Source of the DNA: Candidatus Coatesiibacteriota bacterium
GTDB lineage: Bacteria > B130-G9
DNA length: 9,084 nucleotides
Direction of reading: 5' to 3'
NCBI GenBank assembly: GCA_016929465.1
Contig: JAFGIT010000235.1
Span: 1-9,084, forward strand
In this document: positions 1 through 5,938 of the stretch, piece by piece
Numbering within the stretch: position 1 is the stretch's first letter
Layout: each line of letters opens with the position of its first letter
Position numbers and translations under genes: made by a program
Notes under the pieces: generated by a model
What the model saw: only the letters and a program-made list of their open reading frames with translations
The model's database searches: none
Told to the model about the DNA's origin: nothing

Positions 1-162
1 GGCCTCGAAGCTCAGCGTGACCGGCAATCGCTCGAGCAAGGCGAGAGCCTCCGATTCGGAATAAAAGAAGCCCTCGGAAGACGCGATGATGCGAGCCGCC
101 GCTTCCATGGCAGAGGGTGAGGGCGTCCCGGATATCGTCACCGAGAATCGCGAGGGCGTCAA
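1..162 (-). CDS. bL12-like domain membrane protein, paralogue 4 (N-terminal 54 codons, rest outside window)
   Basis: An open frame from a TTG at 162-160 runs to the window edge and encodes a fourth copy of the paralogue N-terminus: MTPSRFSVTIS, then AARIIASSEGFFY (22-34), SEALALLERLP (37-47) and VTLSFEA. It aligns with copies 1-3 along its full length with one or two extra residues at the start. The TTG is supported by AAGGAG eight bases upstream (171-176) and by the TTGA overlap with the stop of copy 3. An in-frame ATG at codon 19 would cut off the first strand, so it is not the start. Membrane segments, if conserved, lie beyond position 1. Unlike copies 2 and 3, this copy has its own good ribosome binding site. 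Confidence 0.75.
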   Translation of the reverse strand, partial: MTPSRFSVTISGTPSPSAMEAAARIIASSEGFFYSESEALALLERLPVTLSFEA

Positions 163-863
163 TTGAACCACTCCTTGATCGGCCGGTGCATCAGCGTGCA
201 AAAGAGGTGGAAGCACATTATGCAGACCATGATCGAGGCGACGAACAAGCCGAAATCGGATGGACCGAAGAGCCCCACCAGGAGGTAACACCCGACTACG
301 AGGGCAGAGGCCAGCACACCTATCATCGATGCAACGACGGCCAACGCGTAGCCCTCTGTTCCTCTGACGCTGATCGCTGCCAGGGCGGGGAATACAAACG
401 CCATCAATAGCGCCGGATATGACGAAATTACTGCCATTGAAGGAGCGATGAAACTCCCTATCCAAAGGGTCAGAGCGGACCACACGACGATGCTCCAGAG
501 TATCTTCGGTATCCTATTGAACCGCTTCTCGTATCGCTCCAGCTGCTCATCCGTGAAGTGCTTTTCGAGGCCGAATCTCGGAATGGGATTGCAGACGGAG
601 AGGTCCCCCGACCGGTTGTCCCCCGTCTCGGAGTTCCTCACAGCATAGCTCAGCTCGCAGCCGGCCTTGTGTAGCGCGGTAAGCGTCTCCTCCCCTTTCT
701 TCTGCTCTGTCTCGAACGTGAGCTTGAGCGGAAGCGTCCCGAGTATCTCCATTGCCTCCTTCTCGCCATAGAAGAAGCCGGGCGAGCTCGCAATTATCCG
801 TGCAATATGCTGCCTCGCAGCGTAGGATGCGACCTCGGTGATCGTTACGGTGAACTCAGCCAT
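159..863 (-). CDS. bL12-like domain membrane protein, paralogue 3
   Basis: Third paralogue, 234 residues. N-terminal bL12-C-domain-like part: FTVTIT strand, HIARIIASSPGFF helix region (19-31), EAMEILGTLP (36-45), EETLTALHKAGCELSY (58-73). The linker (76-108) is longer and includes an extra cysteine (C91). The signature ERYEKRFNRIPKILWS (109-124) leads into about four membrane segments (122-140, 147-166, 171-199, 206-224). The tail is RPIKEWFN, diverged from the KKPVRRWFS of copies 1 and 2. ATG start is preceded by TGA-TAG and no ribosome binding site, so it should depend on translation of copy 2. Its TGA stop overlaps a TTG start of a fourth copy. Function unknown. Confidence 0.72.
   Translation of the reverse strand: MAEFTVTITEVASYAARQHIARIIASSPGFFYGEKEAMEILGTLPLKLTFETEQKKGEETLTALHKAGCELSYAVRNSETGDNRSGDLSVCNPIPRFGLEKHFTDEQLERYEKRFNRIPKILWSIVVWSALTLWIGSFIAPSMAVISSYPALLMAFVFPALAAISVRGTEGYALAVVASMIGVLASALVVGCYLLVGLFGPSDFGLFVASIMVCIMCFHLFCTLMHRPIKEWFN
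171..176 (-). promoter_or_regulatory. Ribosome binding site for the TTG start of paralogue 4
   Basis: AAGGAG sits eight bases before TTG 162-160 within the codons for the tail of paralogue 3. It is the main evidence for calling a TTG start rather than the ATG 18 codons further on. Confidence 0.65.
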
Positions 864-896
864 CTATCAAGAGAACCAACGGCGTACGGGCTTTTT
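850..896 (-). repeat. Junction direct repeat, copy A (end of paralogue 2 / start of paralogue 3)
   Basis: This 47-base stretch matches 1546-1592 at 43 of 47 positions by hand alignment. It covers the tail codons (KPVRRWFS), the stop, the three-base gap and the first codons (MAEFT) of the next paralogue. The period between copies is 696 bases. It probably records unequal duplication and offers a site for further recombination. Confidence 0.7.
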
Positions 897-1559
897 GAGC
901 AACAAGATAAAGAGATATCCGCAGATGATAATCGCGATTAAGTTGCAGAAGAGGATGACCCAGCCTATGACATCGCTATATGGAGAACTGATGATTTCAA
1001 TGGCCCAATTGAGCATGAAGACATTGATTAAAAAGCCCAATAGACTGGCGCCCAAGCAGGTGACGTAGCCCCATAGCTCTGCACCCTTGGCCCCGATTGC
1101 TGCGAAGCCAAATAATGCGACCTGAATGGGGGCAGCGATCATCATCGGCATTACCCACAGCCAGATCCCAAGGACCCAGCCAATAACAAAGAAAAATGCT
1201 GCAAGAGACCAGAAGACCTTAGGGAGCCATCCAAATCGTGACTCCATGGCCTCAAGTCTCTCCTCACTGTAATCTGAGATCAGGCTTCGCTCCGCAAATT
1301 GGCCCCCTCTCTTGTGCTCCCATACATCTTCGTCAACAATGAATGAGAGATCGCAGCCAGCGTCCTTCAGTCTCTTGATGGTCTCCTGGCCCTCCAAATG
1401 CTCCGATTCAAACGTCAGCGTTGCCGGGAGCATTGCTAGGAGCTCTCTCGCTTCATCCTCGTTTATGAAAAAACCCTCCGAAGTGGCAATAATCCGCACG
1501 GCTCTCGCCTTGGATGCGTCAGACTTGAAGCCCATTATGGATAGCGTGAACTCAGCCAT
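867..1559 (-). CDS. bL12-like domain membrane protein, paralogue 2
   Basis: Second paralogue, 230 residues, with the same plan as the copy upstream: bL12-C-domain-like segment (strand FTLSIMG, helix RIIATSEG, EARELLAMLP at 36-45, IKRLKDAGCDLSF at 61-73), an acidic linker with DYSEERLEAMESRF (96-109), then WLPKVFWS and about four membrane segments (114-136, 138-156, 163-186, 196-220). It ends with the identical KKPVRRWFS tail. The linker is shorter than in copy 1. ATG start three bases after the preceding TGA, with only a weak GAGAG directly before it, so reinitiation from the upstream gene is the likely mode of translation. DNA around its two ends is similar (see the direct repeat), which suggests fairly recent duplication. 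Function is unknown. Confidence 0.72.
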   Translation of the reverse strand: MAEFTLSIMGFKSDASKARAVRIIATSEGFFINEDEARELLAMLPATLTFESEHLEGQETIKRLKDAGCDLSFIVDEDVWEHKRGGQFAERSLISDYSEERLEAMESRFGWLPKVFWSLAAFFFVIGWVLGIWLWVMPMMIAAPIQVALFGFAAIGAKGAELWGYVTCLGASLLGFLINVFMLNWAIEIISSPYSDVIGWVILFCNLIAIIICGYLFILLLKKPVRRWFS

Positions 1560-1592
1560 CTCTCAAGAGAACCAGCGGCGCACGGGTTTTTT
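1546..1592 (-). repeat. Junction direct repeat, copy B (end of paralogue 1 / start of paralogue 2)
   Basis: Partner of the repeat at 850-896, with four mismatches over 47 bases, spanning the same functional junction between two paralogues. The conservation across the non-coding three bases and stop, and not only the shared protein tail, points to DNA-level duplication. Confidence 0.7.
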
Positions 1593-2288
1593 CAGTAGCG
1601 TGAAGACCAGATGCAGTGTGAATACAAACGGCACGGCTGCACTCACGACAAAAGCCCAGTTCATAACCGCGATCGGCCCTATTTGAGCAATTCGCACCCT
1701 AATCTGTCCGCTGTATATCGCGAAAATAGCTCCCCCAATAAGCCCCCAACTCACGAATGTAGCGAGTATTGTTGACAACAAAGCAAGCACGTAGCCGCTC
1801 AATCCCTGATTTGATACTCCAAATATTGCCAATAGAAGCAGCACAAGAAGAACTGGGCACGTAAAGGCAACGCCATAGGCCCCCAGAAGGGTTGCCTGAA
1901 GGGCAATCACAAACGTCCAAGCGAACAATCCCCACAGGATTCGGGGCATACGGTTTAGAGCCCTTTCGGCAATGAATAGCTGCTCCTCGTTGTAATCGCT
2001 CTCGAGCGGCTTCTTGCCAAGATATCGCTGCGGCTCTGGCCGTGCTTTCTCGGGCTCAGCTTCGACTCGATACGACATCCGGCACCCCATCTCCTGCAGC
2101 GACCGGAGAATCTCCTCGCCCTTGCCTCTTTCCACATCGAACGCAAACTCAACTGGTAATGAGCCAAGCAGATCCAATGCCTCGGTTTCGGAAAGCGCGA
2201 ATCCCGGCGAGCTAGCGATTATTCGAGCCGCGGAGGCCTTTGCATCGTCCGAGGCGAAGCCTGCGATGCTGATGAGGAATTCGGTCAT
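1563..2288 (-). CDS. bL12-like domain membrane protein, paralogue 1
   Basis: First of four tandem paralogues, 241 residues, family not recognised by name. Residues 1-75 resemble the C-terminal domain of ribosomal protein bL12: a strand FLISIAG, a helix AARIIASS, then EALDLLGSLP (36-45) and EEILRSLQEMGC (58-69). From the EA pair to the proline and from that proline to the glycine before the last strand, spacing equals that of bL12. A polar linker (76-105) is followed by the family signature ERALNRMPRILWG (108-120) and about four membrane segments (117-138, 142-158, 163-193, 207-231). The protein ends in the basic tail KKPVRRWFS. No signal peptide; the N-terminal domain is probably cytoplasmic. 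ATG start 12 bases after the PilT-like stop, without a clear ribosome binding site, so coupling is likely. Role unknown; a membrane partner of the motor is an inference. Confidence 0.72.
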   Translation of the reverse strand: MTEFLISIAGFASDDAKASAARIIASSPGFALSETEALDLLGSLPVEFAFDVERGKGEEILRSLQEMGCRMSYRVEAEPEKARPEPQRYLGKKPLESDYNEEQLFIAERALNRMPRILWGLFAWTFVIALQATLLGAYGVAFTCPVLLVLLLLAIFGVSNQGLSGYVLALLSTILATFVSWGLIGGAIFAIYSGQIRVRIAQIGPIAVMNWAFVVSAAVPFVFTLHLVFTLLKKPVRRWFS

Positions 2289-2300
2289 ATCGAAGAGGCG

Positions 2301-3368
2301 CTACGCATTTCTGAAGCCGGCAGGATTCCGGGCGTTGTTGATCGCGGTGTCGTACGAAATCACTCCGCGCTGATAGAGGTTCTTCAGGCAGCGGTCCATG
2401 CTGATCATCCCCTCGCCGGTTCCGGTAAGCAGTATGTTGTCCAATGCCTGCAGCTTACCGTCTCTGATCACGTTCCTGACCGCCTGGTTCGCGATGAGTA
2501 TCTCGTAGGCGAGTACCCGCCCCCTACCATCGAGGGTGGGCACCAGGAGCTGTGAAATGACTGCGACCAGCGAAGACGCGAGCTGTGCCGCTATGTGGTT
2601 CCTCTCCTGCGCGGGGTAGGCATCGACTATCCTATCGACGGAGCCGGTCGCGCTTTGCGTATGAAGCGTGGCCAGCACCAGGTGCCCTGTATCCGCAGCA
2701 AGGAGGGTGGTCGTGATCGTCCCGAGGTCCCGCATCTCCCCGACGACAATCACGTCGGGATCCTGCCGCAGAACGTGTACCAGGCCGGTGTTGAAGTCGT
2801 CGAAATCGGTGAGCATCTCCTGTTGGACAACGATACTCCTCTGATGCTTGTGGTAGTATTCGATAGGGTCCTCCAGCGTCACGATCTTGCTCCGGCGTGT
2901 GGAGTTGATCGAGTTGATCATGGTATTCAACGTGGTCGTCTTTCCCATGCCGGTCGCGCCGGTAACGAGTATGAGTCCAGCCTTCCTATCGATCATCTCG
3001 TTGACGAAGTTCGGAAGCCCAAGCTCGGAGACCGAGACTATATCGCTAGTTGCGAGCCTTATGGCCGCCTCGACGTTGCCTTTGCTCCTATATAAGGTCA
3101 CACGGCCGTAGCCTATTCCCTCGAAGTAGATCGACACACACAGCCGTTCCTGCTGGTCGAAGCTCTGCCACAGAGATTCCGCTATGATGTCCTTCAAAAG
3201 GTCCTTGATCTCACCGGGCTTGAACGGCGCCCCCGGCATTCGGGCGATCTCCCCATGTGACCGCATCATGGGCGGCGCGTCGGTCACCAGATGCACGTCG
3301 GATGCACATGCCTCGGAGGCGAATTTCAGAATCTCTGCTAGTGATTGAGTGCTCAGTGAATCAGTCAA
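2301..3368 (-). CDS. pilT: PilT-type secretion/retraction ATPase
   Basis: A 355-residue secretion-superfamily ATPase closest to PilT, the hexameric motor that retracts type IV pili at the inner membrane. Visible elements: the N-terminal PAS-like domain with ASDVHLVTDAPPMMR (22-36) and RVTLYRSKG (89-97); Walker A GATGMGKT (137-144); Asp box TLEDPIEYYHKH (164-175); Walker B DPDVIVVGE with E211; His box GHLVLATLHT (228-237); and an AIRNLIRE-like segment QAVRNVIRDGK (295-305), a hallmark of PilT. Length is normal for PilT, and all catalytic boxes are intact. The start is TTG at 3368, with a strong AGGAGG seven bases upstream; the first residues then match PilT N-termini. No pilin, PilB, PilC or PilM-Q genes are nearby, so pilus retraction is not assured. 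It may serve the membrane proteins encoded around it. Identity as PilT family is firm. Confidence 0.9.
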   Translation of the reverse strand: MTDSLSTQSLAEILKFASEACASDVHLVTDAPPMMRSHGEIARMPGAPFKPGEIKDLLKDIIAESLWQSFDQQERLCVSIYFEGIGYGRVTLYRSKGNVEAAIRLATSDIVSVSELGLPNFVNEMIDRKAGLILVTGATGMGKTTTLNTMINSINSTRRSKIVTLEDPIEYYHKHQRSIVVQQEMLTDFDDFNTGLVHVLRQDPDVIVVGEMRDLGTITTTLLAADTGHLVLATLHTQSATGSVDRIVDAYPAQERNHIAAQLASSLVAVISQLLVPTLDGRGRVLAYEILIANQAVRNVIRDGKLQALDNILLTGTGEGMISMDRCLKNLYQRGVISYDTAINNARNPAGFRNA

Positions 3369-4371
3369 CTAAGAACCTCCTGGATTGTGGTGGCAGAATG
3401 ACTCCTATCGGCTTTCCCATGAGCTCATCCCTAGTAACGATCCAGCCAACGCGGCCAGAAACGATAAAATACTCGTTCTCGTTGAGAGATATATCAAGCT
3501 CTACAGTCGGCTGCCAGTCGGGATGAAGCTCAACTGGGACCATGAAATTCACGGGATTGCCGAGAATCGAGTCGCCTTTGATACTGAAAATCTGAATTCT
3601 GCGTCTCCCTGTTACCACACGCTCGCCGGGCAGTCCCACTATGCGGCCGAGATAATAACCGAGCCGGCCTGCGATCCGAAAGTGAGGATTAGCAGCGAAT
3701 CGCCTTGTTACCCCGCGATGCAGAACTATAGTTCCTCTATCGAAGCTTTCGTATGGGAGACCGCTGATCCGCACGACCGCTTCCTCTCCGTGCATCAGGA
3801 GGGGGGCCAGATTGTCGGACCGGACCTCGACCGCGCGGAAATTTTCGCCAACCAACCACCAGCCCAGGATTATTACGATGAGAAGCGGTAGCACAACCAA
3901 AGCCCCATGGTCTTTTCTCGTGGCTTGCTTACGCGAGGCAATCGCGCCAGAGTATGCCGCTGAGAAAAGGGGAAAGAAAACGAGAAGCAATGCAGTCAGG
4001 TTGGAGAAGGGCTGGTACCAGAATAGTGCGCTAAGCCCGGCCAGCGTGAGGAATATGCCAAAGAAAAAGACTGCTTGGCGCGGTTTGCCGAGAAGAAGAT
4101 GGCCAAGGCCCGGTATAAAGCCCAGGCACGTGACTAATACGGTCCTGAGCTGTACGGGAGCGCTCAACTCGAACCTCTTGGGCTCCAACCTCTTCGAAGC
4201 TCCGCGGCGGCCCTGGCTCCCGAAAAGGCGGCTTAAGAAGCTGGTTCGCCCCTTTCGTCCGGCCCTTGGCGGGTATGTGCGATCGAGGGGCCTCGCGTTG
4301 AAATCAAAGCCGCAGACGGGACATGTCTTTGTCCCGGGGACACTCTCCCATTCGCAGTTGGGACACTCCAC
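3361..4371 (-). CDS. Zinc-ribbon membrane protein with a catalytically degenerate S26 (signal peptidase I-like) domain
   Basis: A 336-residue protein in three parts. Residues 3-20 form a zinc ribbon (C3-x2-C6...C17-x2-C20), followed by a basic linker. Residues ~76-174 contain about four membrane segments, including a FIPGLGHLLLGK hairpin (85-96) like that of small TM2-type proteins. Residues ~178-330 align with signal peptidase I boxes: VRSDNLAPLL (183-192) for box B, YYLGRIVGLPGERV (239-252) for box D, and NEYFIVSGRVGWIVTRDE (299-316) for box E. The nucleophile serine is replaced by N187 and the general-base lysine by G242, so peptidase activity is not expected. Four membrane segments would put both ends in the cytoplasm, though the count is uncertain. 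Start is GTG with AGGAG nine bases upstream (4381-4385). Its 3' end overlaps the PilT-like gene by eight bases, implying coupling. Confidence 0.75.
   Translation of the reverse strand: MECPNCEWESVPGTKTCPVCGFDFNARPLDRTYPPRAGRKGRTSFLSRLFGSQGRRGASKRLEPKRFELSAPVQLRTVLVTCLGFIPGLGHLLLGKPRQAVFFFGIFLTLAGLSALFWYQPFSNLTALLLVFFPLFSAAYSGAIASRKQATRKDHGALVVLPLLIVIILGWWLVGENFRAVEVRSDNLAPLLMHGEEAVVRISGLPYESFDRGTIVLHRGVTRRFAANPHFRIAGRLGYYLGRIVGLPGERVVTGRRRIQIFSIKGDSILGNPVNFMVPVELHPDWQPTVELDISLNENEYFIVSGRVGWIVTRDELMGKPIGVILPPQSRRFLVD
3376..3381 (-). promoter_or_regulatory. Ribosome binding site fixing a TTG start of the PilT-like gene
   Basis: AGGAGG lies seven bases before TTG 3368-3366, inside the last codons of the upstream membrane-protein gene. 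It decides for the TTG start, as no ATG or GTG in this frame is better placed, and implies coupled translation across the eight-base overlap. Confidence 0.75.
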
Positions 4372-4390
4372 AGTACTCTACTCCTGGCAA

Positions 4391-4624
4391 TCAGGTGGTC
4401 TTGACCTTGCCCTCAATTTTCTCAGAGGCTTCAGTCTCGATTCGCACCTCACCATCGTAATATTCGTGGGTGAACTCGGTGTCGCCATCGGCGTTGAGGG
4501 CCTTCTTTATCGCCTCGGCATATTCGAGGCATCCCTTTCCCTTGATACCGGAGACCTTGAATTCGACCCTTCCGTCAGGCTGGATCTCTATGTCGATGTC
4601 AACTCGCTTGTCCTTTCTGATCAT
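4391..4624 (-). CDS. DUF2997 family small protein
   Basis: A 77-residue protein matching the DUF2997 pattern: two strands around a turn (VDIDIEIQPDGRVEFKVSG, 8-26), the GKGCLEYAEAIKKAL segment (29-43), and an acidic/aromatic stretch with EYYDGEV (54-60), then a charged tail. The conserved GxGCL cysteine is C32. Function is unknown; members are typically encoded beside DUF1257 and Ycf46-type genes, and this one sits in the same operon. No membrane segment or signal is present, so it is probably cytoplasmic. ATG start with AAGGAG five bases upstream (4630-4635). It ends 19 bases before the zinc-ribbon membrane protein gene. The size fits the family's usual 60-80 residues. Confidence 0.8.
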   Translation of the reverse strand: MIRKDKRVDIDIEIQPDGRVEFKVSGIKGKGCLEYAEAIKKALNADGDTEFTHEYYDGEVRIETEASEKIEGKVKTT

Positions 4625-4644
4625 AGCCTCTCCTTATCCCAAAT

Positions 4645-5427
4645 CTAACCAAATAGCCTCTTGAGAAAACCTCCGAAGCCCCCTGTGGTCACAGCAAGTT
4701 CCCTTTGAAGCTGTTGAGCCTCTCTCGATGATGGCTCGAGCTCGAGAACCCGCTCTAACGCCTGCTCAGCCTGTCGAATGTGCCCCATGCCCCTGTAAGC
4801 GAGACACAGATTCAGCCATATATTGCAGTTCGAGGGGCACTTCTGCGCAGCCTCGTCCAGATACTTAACGGCCAGTAGGAACTTACGCAGACACAAACAC
4901 GATCGGCCAATAGCGAGGTGGGCGCGAAAACCTGAACCCGGAACCGCTGCGGCCTGGGAGATGCAGAGCTCAGCATTTCCCTTCCCGCCGGTCTTGATCA
5001 AAAGCTCCGCCCTCGATAGCCAGGCCATCATCGCAAAGCGGTCCTCTCGCTTGTGAGAGCATGAAACCGCCTTGTCCACCCAGAGCATCGCCTCTCTCGT
5101 GAATCCCTGACGGCTGAGCAAGCTCGCCTTGCCGGCGAGAATCCCCGGCGTCTCCCCCAGCTCATTCGACCCGCGGTCTGCCCAGACATCTGCCTCATAG
5201 AGCTCATTCATTTCGATCAGGCACCATACCTGTCCAGACCAGGCCGTCGGATTCAGATACTGGTGCCGCAGAACGCGCGAGTAGGTCCTTAATGCGCTCT
5301 CGAATGATCCTTTCCAATAGAGGTCCCACGCTGTATCGAGAAGCAGCTCGGGAGTCTCCTCGGGCGAATCATCCCCCGACAGGAAGGGATTTTTGCGGTC
5401 AAATTCCAGATACTCGAATCTACCCAT
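4645..5427 (-). CDS. Tetratricopeptide repeat protein
   Basis: A 260-residue soluble protein made almost wholly of TPR-type helix pairs, about six repeats from residue 28 to 235. The clearest are AWDLYWKGSFESALRTYSRV (33-52), the AKYLDEAA-like repeat near 185-195, and the last one with LAYRGMGHIRQAEQALERVL (209-228), followed by the classic ELEPSSREA ending. TPRs bind other proteins, so a scaffold or adaptor role for its operon partners is likely. The C-terminus is a short glycine/phenylalanine/basic tail (GGFGGFLKRLFG), a possible docking or membrane-contact peptide. There is no signal peptide. Start ATG has GGAG eight bases upstream (5436-5439). It lies between the DUF1257 and DUF2997 genes, with gaps of 13 and 20 bases, which breaks up the usual pair. 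The exact partner cannot be read from sequence. Confidence 0.8.
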   Translation of the reverse strand: MGRFEYLEFDRKNPFLSGDDSPEETPELLLDTAWDLYWKGSFESALRTYSRVLRHQYLNPTAWSGQVWCLIEMNELYEADVWADRGSNELGETPGILAGKASLLSRQGFTREAMLWVDKAVSCSHKREDRFAMMAWLSRAELLIKTGGKGNAELCISQAAAVPGSGFRAHLAIGRSCLCLRKFLLAVKYLDEAAQKCPSNCNIWLNLCLAYRGMGHIRQAEQALERVLELEPSSREAQQLQRELAVTTGGFGGFLKRLFG

Positions 5428-5440
5428 ACATCAAGCTCCG

Positions 5441-5911
5441 CTAGCTCAATCTCCGTGCCTTGATTCGTATCCGATGGCTCTCGTCCAATTCCTCCTCGAC
5501 AATGTTGAATCCCCTCGACCGGAGTTCCTTCATCACCTTGGAGTACGCATATTGCTGGACCATCTGGTTCAGGAAATCCTGTCCGATCTGTCTCAGCTCG
5601 ACGGCCGACTTCCCCTCTCCCTCCACGCAGACCTTGAACCTTCCCCCGAGATCGGCGGTGAAATTTAGCGTGATATCGCCGCGCCTAACGACAAAGCCCT
5701 CTTTCGGAGCGACCTGCTCTCCCGCGAGCTCCGAGTTCTGAAGCTCCAGATCAACTTTCGTGGATTTCTTGACGGTAGTATCCTCGGTCAGCCTCTTGTC
5801 GCTGCACGCAACTTCATACCCGAGCTTGGCGGCAGCAGCGGCTGCGACTCCGCATAGGATTGGCCATCCAGATATAATCACAGGGACTGCTACGACACAG
5901 ATACAGGACAT
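5441..5911 (-). CDS. DUF1257 (Ycf35-like) protein with hydrophobic N-terminus
   Basis: A 156-residue protein whose second half matches Ycf35/DUF1257: RFKVCVEGEG (91-100), then DFLNQMVQQYAYSKV (112-126) and RGFNIVEEEL (133-142), closing with a basic strand. The family has no established biochemical function; genes for it sit with Ycf46-type ATPases and DUF2997 proteins in cyanobacteria, as they do here. The N-terminus is odd: residues 4-29 are almost all hydrophobic, with an alanine run at 23-28 and cysteines at 3, 5, 20 and 36, before the more typical KLGYEV segment. It could be a membrane helix or a buried helix; no convincing signal-peptide cleavage site is obvious. The ATG has AGGAG seven bases upstream (5919-5923). 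It ends 13 bases before the TPR gene. Family call is fairly sure, function is not. Confidence 0.78.
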   Translation of the reverse strand: MSCICVVAVPVIISGWPILCGVAAAAAAKLGYEVACSDKRLTEDTTVKKSTKVDLELQNSELAGEQVAPKEGFVVRRGDITLNFTADLGGRFKVCVEGEGKSAVELRQIGQDFLNQMVQQYAYSKVMKELRSRGFNIVEEELDESHRIRIKARRLS

Positions 5912-5938
5912 TTCTACACTCCTATCATCGAATCCAAA

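Noticed and set aside
3361-4371. Calling an active signal peptidase I (lepB)
   Set aside because: Both catalytic positions are replaced (N187, G242), and the zinc ribbon and extra membrane segments do not fit lepB.
3812-4648. Plus-strand open frame of 278 codons opposite the zinc-ribbon and DUF2997 genes
   Set aside because: It spans two well-supported minus-strand genes and their gap, has no family features, and looks like an antisense shadow.
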